Origin: Tersicoccus sp. Bi-70
Lineage (GTDB): Bacteria; Actinomycetota; Actinomycetes; Actinomycetales; Micrococcaceae
Length of the DNA: 64,000 bases
Assembly (NCBI RefSeq): GCF_001968825.1
Contig: NZ_MIEU01000010.1
Span: forward strand, 496,001 to 560,000
Reading direction: 5' to 3'
Part shown: one piece after another, positions 1 to 10,804 of the stretch
How the letters are laid out: each line of letters starts with the position of its first letter
How positions within the stretch are numbered: position 1 is the stretch's first letter
Position numbers and translations under genes: made by a program
Notes under the pieces: model-generated
Database searches by the model: none
What the model was told of the DNA's origin: nothing
The model's input: only the letters and a program-made list of their open reading frames with translations

Positions 1-1109
1 ACCTGCAGGAGCAGATCACTGCCCTGGCCGAGCTGTCGCGGATGCAGCAGCGCTTCGTCTCCGACGTCTCCCACGAACTGCGGACCCCGCTGACGACGGT
101 GCGGATGGCCTCCCAGGTGCTCTACGACGCCCGCGAGGAGTTCGACCCGATCAACAAGCGCTCCGCCGAACTGCTCTACCACCAGGTGGAACGGTTCCAG
201 AACCTGCTCGCGGACCTGCTGGAGATGTCCCGGTTCGACGCCGGCGCCGCGGTCCTGGACATCGGCGACGCCGACCTGAACCAGGTGGTGCGCAGTGTCC
301 AGGACGGCACGGCGATCCTCGCCGAGAACGTCGGCTCCGCCATCGAGGTGCAGTTCGACGATCCGACCTGCGTCCTCGAGATGGACGCCAAGCGGATCGA
401 ACGGGTGCTGCGGAACCTGCTGGTCAACGCCATCGAGCACGGGGAGGGCCGGCCCATCCAGGTGCACGTCGCCGCGACCGCCGACGTCGTGGCGGTGACG
501 GTGCGCGACCACGGCATCGGCATGACGCCCGAGGACGTCGCCCACGTGTTCGACCGGTTCTGGCGGGCGGACCCGGCCCGTGCCCGCACCACGGGTGGCA
601 GCGGCCTCGGCCTGTCCATCGCGACCGAGGACGTCAACCTGCACCAGGGCCGCCTGCAGGCCTGGGGCATGGCCGGCCACGGCTCGAACTTCCGGGTGCT
701 GCTGCCGCGGCGTCGCGGGGAGGAGCTGGTGGACGAGCCGCTGGCCCTCGAACCCCCGGACGCCCCCGTGCCGGCCGTGGACACCACAACGAGCGCCGTC
801 ATCCTCGACCCCTCCGACCCCGGGGCGTCCATCGTCGTCCGGGGCGACACCGGTGCGGCGGAGACGGTCGACGCCCGTCCCGGGCCGCCCCCGGCCGACC
901 TCGCGGCGATGGCCGCGGGGGAGCGGGGTGTCGACGAGCGCGGTGTCGACGAGCGGGGTGTCGACGAGCGCGGTGTCGACGAGCGTGCTCCCGAGGCCGC
1001 GGCCGACGCTGCCGGCGCTGCCGGCGCGGGGCAGGGGAAGGACGGCCCGGCGGACGCCGAGCGGGCCGGCACGCCGGCCGGCGGAACCGGGCGGGGGGTA
1101 TCGCGATGA
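1..1109 (+). CDS. mtrB: Sensor histidine kinase MtrB, 3' part (5' end outside window)
   Basis: This is the C-terminal part of the membrane kinase of the MtrAB two-component system, which controls cell-wall metabolism and division in actinobacteria. The frame is already open at base 3, so the sensor, membrane and most of the HAMP region lie outside the window. Visible are the HisKA box SDVSHELRTPL with the phospho-acceptor His codon at 72-74, an N-box near 420, the G1 motif DHGIGM near 510 and the G2 motif GSGLGLSI near 600. The tail after about 720 is acidic, low in complexity and contains a tandem ERGVD repeat. Its stop overlaps the lpqB start as ATGA, the conserved mtrB-lpqB coupling. The identification rests on the HK domains plus lpqB directly downstream. 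Confidence 0.92.
   Translation, partial: LQEQITALAELSRMQQRFVSDVSHELRTPLTTVRMASQVLYDAREEFDPINKRSAELLYHQVERFQNLLADLLEMSRFDAGAAVLDIGDADLNQVVRSVQDGTAILAENVGSAIEVQFDDPTCVLEMDAKRIERVLRNLLVNAIEHGEGRPIQVHVAATADVVAVTVRDHGIGMTPEDVAHVFDRFWRADPARARTTGGSGLGLSIATEDVNLHQGRLQAWGMAGHGSNFRVLLPRRRGEELVDEPLALEPPDAPVPAVDTTTSAVILDPSDPGASIVVRGDTGAAETVDARPGPPPADLAAMAAGERGVDERGVDERGVDERGVDERAPEAAADAAGAAGAGQGKDGPADAERAGTPAGGTGRGVSR
921..985 (+). repeat. 15-bp tandem repeat, four units, in the mtrB tail
   Basis: Four contiguous 15-bp units (921-935, 936-950, 951-965, 966-980) followed by a 5-bp partial unit encode ERGVD repeats. Units 1 and 3 are identical, as are units 2 and 4, so a 30-bp pair has itself been duplicated. 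The repeat keeps the frame and lies after the ATPase domain. Confidence 0.95.
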
Positions 1110-2809
1110 GCACGACACCGATCCGCGTCGTCCTGGCCCTCGCGATCGCCGCCGCCCTGGCGCTGACGGGGTGCTCCTCCATCCCGACGAACGGGCCGGT
1201 CGGGCTCAGCGAGGACTCGGGCAACGCCAGCCAGCAGAACCAGCAGGGCCCGGCCCCCGCCGGGCCGCAGGACAACGGGTCCCCGCAGGCGATCGTGCAG
1301 GGCTTCGTGCGCGCCGGCGTCGGCAGCCAGGACGAGTACGCGGTCGCCCGCAGCTTCCTGACGCCCGGGCTCTCCAGCACGTGGAAGCCGGACCAGCGCA
1401 CGCTCGTCCTCTCGTCGACGCCGCGCGTCGTCGCCACCCCGGCCGCGGGCACCGTGCGGATCGTCATGGCCGTGACCGCGACGGTCGACGACCAGGGCAT
1501 CTACCGGAACGCGGCCGACGGTGCCACGGAGTCGCTCGACGTCACCCTGCAGAAGGTCGACGGGCAGTGGCGGATCAACAAGATCCCCGACGGCATCATG
1601 CTGCAGGTCCGCGACTTCGGTCTGCTGTTCGACTCCTACTCGCTCGCCTTCTACGACCCCACCTACACGTACGCGGTGCCGGACGTGCGCTGGTTCGTCC
1701 GGGGCCCCCGCGTCACCACGTCCCTCGTGCGGGTGCTCCTGAACGGGCCCGCGGACTACCTCAAGGGCGCCGTCGTCAGCGCCTTCCCCGAGGGCACCAC
1801 CCTGAACACGCCGTCCGTGCCGATCGTCTCGGGCGCCGCGGAGGTGGACCTGCCGCAGCAGGTGCTCGACTCGTCGGACCAGAAGCAGCGCGAACGGATG
1901 CTCAACCAGCTCTCCGGCACGCTCGTGGGCGTCCTGGACAGCATCAGCTCGGTCCGTCTGCTGATCAACCAGCGCCCCCTCGACATCGACGCCGGGGAGG
2001 CGGCCCGCAGCGCCCCGGTCAAGGAGAAGCAGGTGCCGGCCAGTCAGGTGGCCGTCGTGCGCAACGAGCTGGTGCTCTACCAGGGCGGGGGCTACCGCCC
2101 GATCGACGGCGTCGGCTCGGTCGCTTCGGACAAGCCGATCGATCCGGCGATGAGCTACGACCAGCGCCGCTTCGCCTACCTCAGTTCCGACCGGCGCCGG
2201 CTGATCAGCCGGTCCACCGACGGTACGCGGGGCACCGTCTTCACCGGCTCCGCGCTGACCCGCCCGTCGTTCGACCCGTTCGACTGGCTCTGGACCGCCG
2301 ACGGCTCCGGCGCCGGCCTCGTCTACACCGCCCAGGCCGCCCGGCCCGGCGGCGGCGTCAACGAGGTCAGCGCGCCGTGGCTGCGCGGTCGGACCATCAC
2401 GAGCCTGCGCCTGTCCCGCGACGGGGCCCGCGCGCTCATCGTCACGGTGGATGACGGGAAGTCCTCGATCTGGATCAGTGGCGTGCGCCGCGCCGCGGAC
2501 GGGACGCCGCGCGAACTGACCTCGGCACTGCCGATCCGGTCCGCGCACACGGTCAACACCGGGGTGTGGATCGGGGACACCGAGATCGTCGTGATGGGCG
2601 CCTCGGACAAGGCGAGCGTGACCCCCGAGGTGCTCTCCCTCGACGGGCAGGCCCAGGAACTCGCGCCGGTACGCGGGGCGACGTCGCTGGCCGGCGGCAA
2701 CGGCACCCAGGAGATCTACCTGCAGTTCGGGCAGGAACTGCTGGTCCGGGTGGACACCAGCTGGTCCAACCAGGCGACCGGCGTGCTCGACACCGCCTTC
2801 GCCGGCTGA
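1106..2809 (+). CDS. lpqB: Lipoprotein LpqB, MtrAB accessory protein
   Basis: This 567-residue lipoprotein is made with MtrB and is known in actinobacteria to modulate the MtrAB signal at the membrane surface. A short basic N-terminus and hydrophobic stretch end in the lipobox L-T-G-C, with the lipidated Cys at residue 23. A Gln/Asn/Pro-rich linker follows. The segment around residues 200-295 resembles a GerMN domain, and the C-terminal half looks beta-propeller-like. The length is normal for the family. The start codon overlaps the mtrB stop (ATGA), implying translational coupling. The gene ends 85 bp before the comF-like gene, and I see no terminator between them. Confidence 0.93.
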   Translation: MSTTPIRVVLALAIAAALALTGCSSIPTNGPVGLSEDSGNASQQNQQGPAPAGPQDNGSPQAIVQGFVRAGVGSQDEYAVARSFLTPGLSSTWKPDQRTLVLSSTPRVVATPAAGTVRIVMAVTATVDDQGIYRNAADGATESLDVTLQKVDGQWRINKIPDGIMLQVRDFGLLFDSYSLAFYDPTYTYAVPDVRWFVRGPRVTTSLVRVLLNGPADYLKGAVVSAFPEGTTLNTPSVPIVSGAAEVDLPQQVLDSSDQKQRERMLNQLSGTLVGVLDSISSVRLLINQRPLDIDAGEAARSAPVKEKQVPASQVAVVRNELVLYQGGGYRPIDGVGSVASDKPIDPAMSYDQRRFAYLSSDRRRLISRSTDGTRGTVFTGSALTRPSFDPFDWLWTADGSGAGLVYTAQAARPGGGVNEVSAPWLRGRTITSLRLSRDGARALIVTVDDGKSSIWISGVRRAADGTPRELTSALPIRSAHTVNTGVWIGDTEIVVMGASDKASVTPEVLSLDGQAQELAPVRGATSLAGGNGTQEIYLQFGQELLVRVDTSWSNQATGVLDTAFAG

Positions 2810-2894
2810 CCGCTTCTCCCTCCCCAGGCGCGCGTCGTCCACGGGCGCATTCCCCGACCTGTCCCCGACGGCCCGGGTCGCGCACGCTGGCCGG

Positions 2895-3947
2895 ATGGGC
2901 GACGGCACGAACGATGGCACGAACGATGGCATCGACGACGGCACGCCGGCACGGCACCGTGCTCCCCGTGGCGGCCCCCACGGCCGATTCAGCCATCTGA
3001 GGAAGCTCGCGGACCTGGTCGAGGCCGCGGTGCTCGCGTTCCTGGCTCTGCTCGTGCCGGTCTGGTGTCCGGGCTGCGGACGGATCGACGTCCCGCTCTG
3101 CCGGGGCTGCGCCGCCCGGCTGCGGCGCGCCACGGACCGGCCGTTCGCCGCGGAGGACGGGGCCCTCGGGCTGCCCGTCGACCCTGTCCTTCCCGTCACC
3201 GCGGCCGGGAACTACCGGCGGGGCGGGACCGACGCCGTGCTGCTGGCACTGAAGGACCACGGCCGCACGGACCTCACCGGCCCGGCCGCCGCCGCGCTCG
3301 CCCGCGCGGTCACGGTCGCTGCGGCGCGCGCCCGCACGGGCGGCCCCGGCGCCGCACCCCGGGACGGTCCGCTGCTGCTCGTCCCGGTTCCCAGCTCCCG
3401 CCGGGCCCGGTGGCGGCGCGGCTACCACCCGGTCGGCCTGCTGCTGCGCTCGGCACTGCGGCGGGGTCTTCTGCCCCCGGGCACGGTCCTGGCGCCCTGG
3501 TTGAGCGTGCGGTGGTGGCCCGCCCCGGGCCGCGCCTCCCCGGACCTGCCGGGCCCGCCAAGCCCGGGCGCCCTGCTCGCCCGGTGGCGGCCACGGGTGT
3601 CCGGCGGCGGTGCGCACCGCGGAGCCGGGCGACGCGCCCGGGCGCGACGGCTGACCGGGAGCATGCGGATGCGCTCCGGACCCCGGCCGGGAACGCGGCT
3701 GCCGCCCGGCGGTGTCGTGCTGCTCGTGGACGACGTTCTGACCACCGGGGCCACGCTCGCCGAGGCCCGGCGTGCCCTGGACGCGGGCGGGATCGCCGTG
3801 CACGGGGCGGCCGTCGTCGCCGCCGTGCCGTCCCCGCAGACGAGGCGCGAGCGGGGACCCGACCAGGATCCGGGACGACCGGGCGGACGTGCCGCGACCG
3901 GGCGCGGCCGGGCCCTCCCGGCTGACCGGCAGATGGCCGGCGGATGA
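2895..3947 (+). CDS. ComF-family phosphoribosyltransferase-like protein
   Basis: This 350-residue protein has the ComF layout. Near residues 57-75 two CxxC pairs form a zinc-ribbon-like motif, followed by a VPVPSSRRARWRRGY block. Near residues 275-288 the PRPP-binding loop VVLLVDDVLTTGAT is intact. The QxxLxxxxRxxNxxGxF signature seen in many ComF proteins is only loosely kept (RRARARRLTGSM). ComF proteins are tied to DNA uptake in competent bacteria, but actinobacterial copies are widespread and their role is unclear. ATG 2895 is the only good start before the Cys motif; it has a poor ribosome site and is followed by a DGTN-type repeat, so the extreme N-terminus is uncertain. The arginine-rich C-terminal 40 residues look disordered. 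Confidence 0.82.
   Translation: MGDGTNDGTNDGIDDGTPARHRAPRGGPHGRFSHLRKLADLVEAAVLAFLALLVPVWCPGCGRIDVPLCRGCAARLRRATDRPFAAEDGALGLPVDPVLPVTAAGNYRRGGTDAVLLALKDHGRTDLTGPAAAALARAVTVAAARARTGGPGAAPRDGPLLLVPVPSSRRARWRRGYHPVGLLLRSALRRGLLPPGTVLAPWLSVRWWPAPGRASPDLPGPPSPGALLARWRPRVSGGGAHRGAGRRARARRLTGSMRMRSGPRPGTRLPPGGVVLLVDDVLTTGATLAEARRALDAGGIAVHGAAVVAAVPSPQTRRERGPDQDPGRPGGRAATGRGRALPADRQMAGG
2901..2945 (+). repeat. 12-bp imperfect tandem repeat at the comF 5' end
   Basis: Three full 12-bp units (2901-2912, 2913-2924, 2925-2936) and a 9-bp partial unit encode DGTN-DGTN-DGID-DGT just after the annotated start. It is either a polymorphic N-terminal tail or lies upstream of the true start. Confidence 0.85.
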
Positions 3948-3966
3948 AAATGCGGTGCCGCTCAAC

Positions 3967-3972
3967 TAACGT
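3967..3972 (+). promoter_or_regulatory. Candidate -10 element for hpf
   Basis: TAACGT fits the actinobacterial TANNNT pattern and would place transcription start near 3979, giving an 81-base leader to hpf. No convincing -35 element is seen. Confidence 0.4.
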
Positions 3973-4059
3973 GGGGGCCAGGTGTTGGAAGCAACACTGA
4001 ACGGCATCCGTCGGATCAGCCGGTGCCGTTGTGTCACCGACTACAGAGCGGAGATCACC

Positions 4060-4740
4060 ATGGACTTTTCCATCTACGGTCGCAACGTCACGGTGTCCGA
4101 CCGGTACCGCGAGTACGCGGAGGAGAAGATCGCCAAGATCGAACCGTTGGTCGAGAAGAAGCACCGCCTCGAGGCGAAGGTGACGAAGCAGCCCTCCGAG
4201 GTCATCATCGAACTCACCGTGCTCGGTCTGAAGCCCGTGATCCGGGCCGAGGCTGCGTCCGAGGACAAGTTCGCCGCATTCGATGCCGCCGCCAGAAAGC
4301 TGGCCGAGCGTCTGCGCCGGGCCCGCGACCGCAAGAAGGTCCACCACCAGGGCCACCAGCGCCCCACCGCCGTGCACGAGGCCACCGCCTCCCTGCCGGT
4401 CGTCCGCCCGGACACGCCGCTGTACCTGCAGACCGCGGACGACGTCGACGGCCGTGCCGCCGACACCGTGCCGGACCAGCAGAGCGGCGATTCGCCCGTC
4501 ACCATTCGCCGCAAGGTCTTCCCGGCCGCTCGCCTCACCCTGGACGACGCCGTCGACGCCATGGAGATGGTCGGCCACGACTTCTACCTCTTCATCGACG
4601 AGGAGACGAGTACCCCCTCGGTCGTCTACCGGCGCCGTGGCTGGACGTACGGGGTCATCTCGCTCGACGAGGCGTGCGACGAGAACGCCGACGTGCAGGA
4701 GGAGGAGCTGACCTACCGGTCGGCAGGCACGCCCGCCTGA
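4060..4740 (+). CDS. hpf: Ribosome hibernation promoting factor, long form
   Basis: This 226-residue protein is the long HPF/RaiA type that pairs 70S ribosomes into inactive 100S dimers under stress. The N-terminal RaiA domain (about residues 1-100) starts MDFSIYGRNVTVSDRYREY and is followed by a Lys/Arg-rich stretch. A variable linker leads to the dimerising C-terminal domain (about 160-215), containing FYLFIDEET and VVYRRRGWTYGVISL. ATG 4060 is chosen over upstream in-frame starts because GGAG at 4050-4053 is correctly spaced and the RaiA fold begins there. It sits alone between comF and a ycaQ-like gene and is followed by a strong hairpin. Confidence 0.93.
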   Translation: MDFSIYGRNVTVSDRYREYAEEKIAKIEPLVEKKHRLEAKVTKQPSEVIIELTVLGLKPVIRAEAASEDKFAAFDAAARKLAERLRRARDRKKVHHQGHQRPTAVHEATASLPVVRPDTPLYLQTADDVDGRAADTVPDQQSGDSPVTIRRKVFPAARLTLDDAVDAMEMVGHDFYLFIDEETSTPSVVYRRRGWTYGVISLDEACDENADVQEEELTYRSAGTPA

Positions 4741-4757
4741 TCGGCGTAGCATCGGCG

Positions 4758-4790
4758 AACGGGCCGTGACCCTCCGGGTCGCGGCCCGTT
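4758..4790 (+). terminator. Hairpin terminator after hpf
   Basis: Arms 4758-4772 and 4776-4790 form a 15-bp stem with one G-U pair and a 3-base loop, 17 bases after the hpf stop. There is no U-tract, as is usual in GC-rich actinobacteria. Confidence 0.85.
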
Positions 4791-4811
4791 CCGCTGCCCG
4801 GGAGGATTCCG

Positions 4812-4887
4812 CCCGGGAACCGCTGCCCGGACCCCGTCCGGAACCCTCACCCGGGAACCGCTGCCCGGACCCCGTCCGGAACCCTCA
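4812..4887. repeat. Perfect 38-bp tandem duplication upstream of the ycaQ-like gene
   Basis: Bases 4812-4849 are repeated exactly at 4850-4887. The second copy ends just before the AGGAGG ribosome site at 4890-4895. The identity of the copies suggests a recent duplication within the leader. Confidence 0.95.
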
Positions 4888-4903
4888 CCAGGAGGCGCTG
4901 CTC

Positions 4904-6145
4904 GTGACCGACCGGCTCAGTCTCGCCGCCGCCCGACGCATCGCGATCGCCGCGCAGGCCCTGGAGGTGCCGCACGACGCGCGGCCCTCCGCCGGCCGGG
5001 TCACCACCGCCCACCTCGCCGCCCTGCTGCGGCGCATCCAGCTGCTGCAGATCGACTCGGTCAACGTGCTCAGTCGCAGCCACTTCCTGCCCGTCTTCGC
5101 CCGGCTCGGCCCCTATGACCGGGACCTGCTCGCCCGCCTGAGCGAGCGGCAGCCCCGCCGCATGATGGAGTACTGGGCGCACGAGGCCAGCTTCATCCGG
5201 CCCGAGCACTTCGCGGATCTGCGGGTGTGGCAGCGGCGCCGGTGGGTGGGCCTGTCCGCCCCGGCCGCGCAGGAGCACGAGGTCATCGCCGCCGGGCTCG
5301 TCGACGTGCTCGGCCGGTCCCGGCCGATGACCGCGACCGGCCTGGCCGCCGCGCTGGATCACGATCACGCGGTGGATCGGGTGTCCTGGGGCTGGAACTG
5401 GACGCCGACCAAACGCGTGCTCGAGCACCTCTTCGAGCAGGGCGTGGTCGGCTCGGCCGGCCGGACGCCGCAGTTCGAGCGGCGCTACACGCTCACGGAC
5501 CGGGTGCTGCCGCCCGCGCTGCGGGACGTACCCGAACCCAGCCGGCCGGAGGCGGCCGACCGGCTCACCGAGGCGGCGGCCCGCGCGCTCGGCGTGGCGA
5601 CCGCGCGCTCGGTGGCCGACTACTTCCGGCTGCCGGTCAAGGCCGCCACGGAGTCGCTCGGCCGGCTGGCCGCACAGGGTGTCGTCCGGCCCGTCAGCGT
5701 CGACGGGGTGGACCGCCCGCACTGGCTGCACACCGCCGCCCGGCGACCCCGGCGCGTCGAGGCCCGGGCGCTGCTCAGCCCCTTCGACTCGCTGATCTTC
5801 CACCGGCCACGCGTCGAGGAGCTGTTCGGCTTCCACTACCGGATCGGCATCTACACCCCGCCCGAGCGCCGCGAGCACGGGTACTACGTGCTGCCGTTCC
5901 TGCTGGGGGAGGCGCTGGTGGCCCGCGTCGACCTGAAGGCCGACCGGCATCGCGGTGTCCTGCTCGTCCAGGCCGCCTTCGCCGAGCCGGACGCGTCCGG
6001 GGTCGGCCCGCGCCCGGAAGCGGTCGCGAGGGAACTGGCCGCGGAGCTCGCGACGATGGCGGGCTGGCTCGGCCTCGGCGACGTCGTCGTCGCCCCTCGC
6101 GGCGACCTGGCCGCGAGCCTCGCCCGGGCCGTGAGCGAACGCTGA
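4904..6145 (+). CDS. ycaQ: YcaQ/AlkX-type winged-helix DNA glycosylase
   Basis: This 413-residue protein belongs to the HTH_42 family (YcaQ/AlkX, AlkZ), glycosylases that unhook or remove bulky alkylated and crosslinked bases. The family core is visible: LLQIDSVNVLSRSHFLPVFARLGPYD near residues 45-70 carries a Q-hydrophobic-D motif at the expected catalytic place, and YWAHEASFIRPE follows near 90-100. The middle and C-terminus contain predicted winged-helix repeats and a final RVDLKADR-type beta segment. GTG 4904 is chosen because AGGAGG lies eight bases upstream; the reading frame runs further 5' but only through the tandem repeat. The subfamily assignment to AlkX, not AlkZ, rests on QxD versus QxQ and is an inference from memory. 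Confidence 0.82.
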   Translation: MTDRLSLAAARRIAIAAQALEVPHDARPSAGRVTTAHLAALLRRIQLLQIDSVNVLSRSHFLPVFARLGPYDRDLLARLSERQPRRMMEYWAHEASFIRPEHFADLRVWQRRRWVGLSAPAAQEHEVIAAGLVDVLGRSRPMTATGLAAALDHDHAVDRVSWGWNWTPTKRVLEHLFEQGVVGSAGRTPQFERRYTLTDRVLPPALRDVPEPSRPEAADRLTEAAARALGVATARSVADYFRLPVKAATESLGRLAAQGVVRPVSVDGVDRPHWLHTAARRPRRVEARALLSPFDSLIFHRPRVEELFGFHYRIGIYTPPERREHGYYVLPFLLGEALVARVDLKADRHRGVLLVQAAFAEPDASGVGPRPEAVARELAAELATMAGWLGLGDVVVAPRGDLAASLARAVSER

Positions 6146-6167
6146 GCTTCCGGCCAGCCGCCTCGCG

Positions 6168-6173
6168 TAGACT
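6168..6173 (+). promoter_or_regulatory. Candidate -10 element for secA
   Basis: TAGACT matches TANNNT and predicts a start near 6180, giving a leader of about 63 bases before the secA GTG. No clear -35 was seen. Confidence 0.5.
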
Positions 6174-6242
6174 CGGCGCAGCGCGCGGGCCGTCACGGCC
6201 TGCCGCTGTCCAGACGAGTCGAGCACGCAGGAGCGAACAGCT

Positions 6243-9029
<2,787 letters not shown>

Positions 9030-9042
9030 CGTTCCGCAGACA

Positions 9043-9076
9043 CAGGAGGGCCCGGCCGATCGGCTGGGCCCTCCTG
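9043..9076. terminator. Bidirectional hairpin terminator after secA
   Basis: Perfect 11-bp arms (9043-9053 and 9066-9076) enclose a spacer that is itself a palindrome (9055-9064), giving a long cruciform-like stem. It lies between secA and the convergent Rv3235-like gene and can serve both. Confidence 0.88.
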
Positions 9077-9131
9077 CGTTCTCGCGTCCCGTGGTTCAGC
9101 TGGAGGTGCGGGCCGACGGTCGATCCGGCCG

Positions 9132-9794
9132 TCAGCCCAGTTGCAGGGCGGTCACCCGCCACTGCAGGTGGCGGAGTTCCAGGCGCAGCGCCATCGCGCG
9201 GCAACGTCCGGGCTCGCTGATCACCAGGCTCATCTCGTAGCAGCGTGCCGTCACCCGGCACGCGTGCACCGAGCGGACGGTGGCCTGACGGAACAGCGGT
9301 CGCCGAGGCTCGGTCGTCCCGGTCCGGCCCGGCGCTCCCGCCGGGCCGCGGGCGTGGTCGGATCGCAGCGTGCTGGCCCGCACGAGTTCCGCCCTCAGCA
9401 CGAGGGCCTCGTGCACGGTCGGGTCCATCCAGCGCACCAGCTGACCAGCGGGTCGGGCACCGGCAAGGACCTCGAGGATCGCCTGACCCACCGCGCGGGT
9501 CTGCGCGATCACCCGCCGGGTCGTCTCGTCCTCCAGCGGCAGGACGCGCGCCGGCTCACGGGTCGCAACGTCCCCAACGTCACTCCGGCCGTCGCTCCGG
9601 CCGTCGCTGGCCAGCTCGACCGGGTGGAGCGAGGCGGGGCGATCGGGGCGGAGGCGGACCGGGGGAGCGCCGAGCCGTTGCGCCGGTGCCCACCGCGTGG
9701 TGATCGGCGGCGGTGCCGACCCGGCGGCCGGCTCCTCCTCGACGAGCGGATGGTCGTGCTGCAGCGGCGCCGCGGCGCCCGCCCGGGTCCTCAT
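9132..9794 (-). CDS. Rv3235-family conserved hypothetical protein (DUF6459-like)
   Basis: This 220-residue protein has an Ala/Arg/Pro-rich N-terminal half. A better conserved C-terminal half (from about residue 110) includes RRVIAQTRAVGQAILEVLAG, RWMDPTVHEALVLRAEL and a final segment with VHACRVTARCYEMSLVI. I recognise it as the Rv3235-like family found beside secA in many actinobacteria; its biochemical role is unknown. The start is ATG 9794, because AAGGAG lies upstream and the codon overlaps the stop of the LysM gene as ATGA. A longer upstream frame exists but overlaps that gene. Translational coupling to the LysM membrane protein suggests a shared envelope-related job (inference). Confidence 0.72.
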   Translation of the reverse strand: MRTRAGAAAPLQHDHPLVEEEPAAGSAPPPITTRWAPAQRLGAPPVRLRPDRPASLHPVELASDGRSDGRSDVGDVATREPARVLPLEDETTRRVIAQTRAVGQAILEVLAGARPAGQLVRWMDPTVHEALVLRAELVRASTLRSDHARGPAGAPGRTGTTEPRRPLFRQATVRSVHACRVTARCYEMSLVISEPGRCRAMALRLELRHLQWRVTALQLG

Positions 9795-10705
9795 CGGTCT
9801 GCTCCTTCCGGGCCGCCGGCGACGGCGGGCACCCGGAGCACCTGTCCGGGTCGGATCATGCCCGGGTCCGCTCCGATCAGGTCCCGGTTGAGGGCGTGCC
9901 AGCGCGGCCACAGTCGAGCGATCTGCAGGTCCGTGGCCAGCGGGCCGAGCTGGCGGGCCGCGAGGGTCCAGAGGGTGTCGCCGGCGACGACGGTCGCCGT
10001 GTTCGCTGGGGCGGCATCATCCCGTGAGGGCGGCCGGACCAGCGGCGCGCCGTCCTCGAGCGCCGGTGCCCGCGGCACGAACCAGGGGTCGGCGCCCGGC
10101 GCGGGATCGCTCGCCGGCACGACAGAGGCGGCCCGGGCTGCGGGCGACAGGAACATGGCCGGGACTGCTGAGGCCGGGAAAGGCGAGGCCGACGCGACCG
10201 GCGCCGCCGCGACCACGGGAATCGTCGGGCCGGCGTCCACGGCCGCGCCCGCGGTCCCGGCGGTCCCTGCCATCAGATGAGCGCTGAGCAGGGCGCCCAC
10301 CAGACGGCGCATGAACACCGGCGTCAGCAGGGACGGTGCACCCGACGCGCGGCCGGCCCGGCGGCGGCGGAGCTCGACGCCCGTCGTCACCACCAGGCAG
10401 AGGACCCACCAGCCGGTGATCGCGATGCCGATGGCCGATACCGCGGCGCCGACGGCGATCTCGAGCGGCGCGTTCCCCGACGCGACGGCCTCCAGGACGT
10501 CGGTGCCCGGTCGCGCCCGGTCGATCGGACTCGTCCCGGCCGGTGCGGACTGCAGCCGGTTCAGCAGCAGTCCGCCGATGCCGGCGTTGAGCAGTCCGAG
10601 ACCGAGCACGGCGGCCGCCGTGCCGAGCCCCGGCAGCCCCGATCCCGCCGGCCGTCGTGCCTCCGACCGCGCGGCGGTCCATCGGTCCTCGTGGTGCTGT
10701 CGCAT
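9791..10705 (-). CDS. Membrane protein with C-terminal LysM-type domain
   Basis: This 304-residue protein has a charged N-terminus and two membrane segments (about residues 26-45 and 80-105). An Ala/Pro-rich extracytoplasmic linker with a third hydrophobic stretch follows, then a C-terminal LysM-like module near residues 235-300 (VVAGDTLWTLAARQLG, then WPRWHALNRDLIGADPGMIRPGQVLRVP). LysM binds peptidoglycan glycan strands. ATG 10705 is taken as start; an in-frame GTG nine bases earlier is possible. It is the first gene of a two-gene operon with the Rv3235-like gene and is divergent from the gene at 10805. This arrangement (secA, Rv3235-like, LysM, hypothetical, HTH, SAF, CpaE) recurs in Micrococcales. 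Confidence 0.78.
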   Translation of the reverse strand: MRQHHEDRWTAARSEARRPAGSGLPGLGTAAAVLGLGLLNAGIGGLLLNRLQSAPAGTSPIDRARPGTDVLEAVASGNAPLEIAVGAAVSAIGIAITGWWVLCLVVTTGVELRRRRAGRASGAPSLLTPVFMRRLVGALLSAHLMAGTAGTAGAAVDAGPTIPVVAAAPVASASPFPASAVPAMFLSPAARAASVVPASDPAPGADPWFVPRAPALEDGAPLVRPPSRDDAAPANTATVVAGDTLWTLAARQLGPLATDLQIARLWPRWHALNRDLIGADPGMIRPGQVLRVPAVAGGPEGADR

Positions 10706-10730
10706 CGCTCTCACGACCCGTCCATCGTCT

Positions 10731-10760
10731 CGTTTGATAGCGTTTGACCTCATTTGTAGC
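10731..10760. promoter_or_regulatory. Three 10-bp-phased direct repeats in a divergent promoter region
   Basis: CGTTTGATAG (10731), CGTTTGACCT (10741) and CATTTGTAGC (10751) are head-to-tail copies of a CRTTTG core spaced exactly one helical turn apart. They sit in an AT-rich island between the divergent LysM gene and the gene at 10805. This geometry suits a protein that oligomerises along one face of DNA. The regulator is unknown; the HTH_17 protein at 11373 is a nearby candidate. Confidence 0.5.
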
Positions 10761-10792
10761 ACTCTGGGTGTCTTCGGTAAACGGGTCGGCGC

Positions 10793-10798
10793 TACGGT
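10793..10798 (+). promoter_or_regulatory. -10 element for a leaderless transcript
   Basis: TACGGT ends exactly six bases before ATG 10805, so the expected transcription start coincides with the start codon. No Shine-Dalgarno sequence lies between. Confidence 0.55.
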
Positions 10799-10804
10799 GT
10801 GGAC

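Noticed and set aside
176-3199. Minus-strand frame of about 1000 codons across mtrB and lpqB
   Set aside because: It is antisense to recognised mtrB and lpqB sequence, with Arg/Pro-rich composition and no motif.
3982-4059. Upstream start for hpf at 3982
   Set aside because: It would add 26 residues outside the RaiA fold; GGAG-ATG at 4050-4062 is clearly better.
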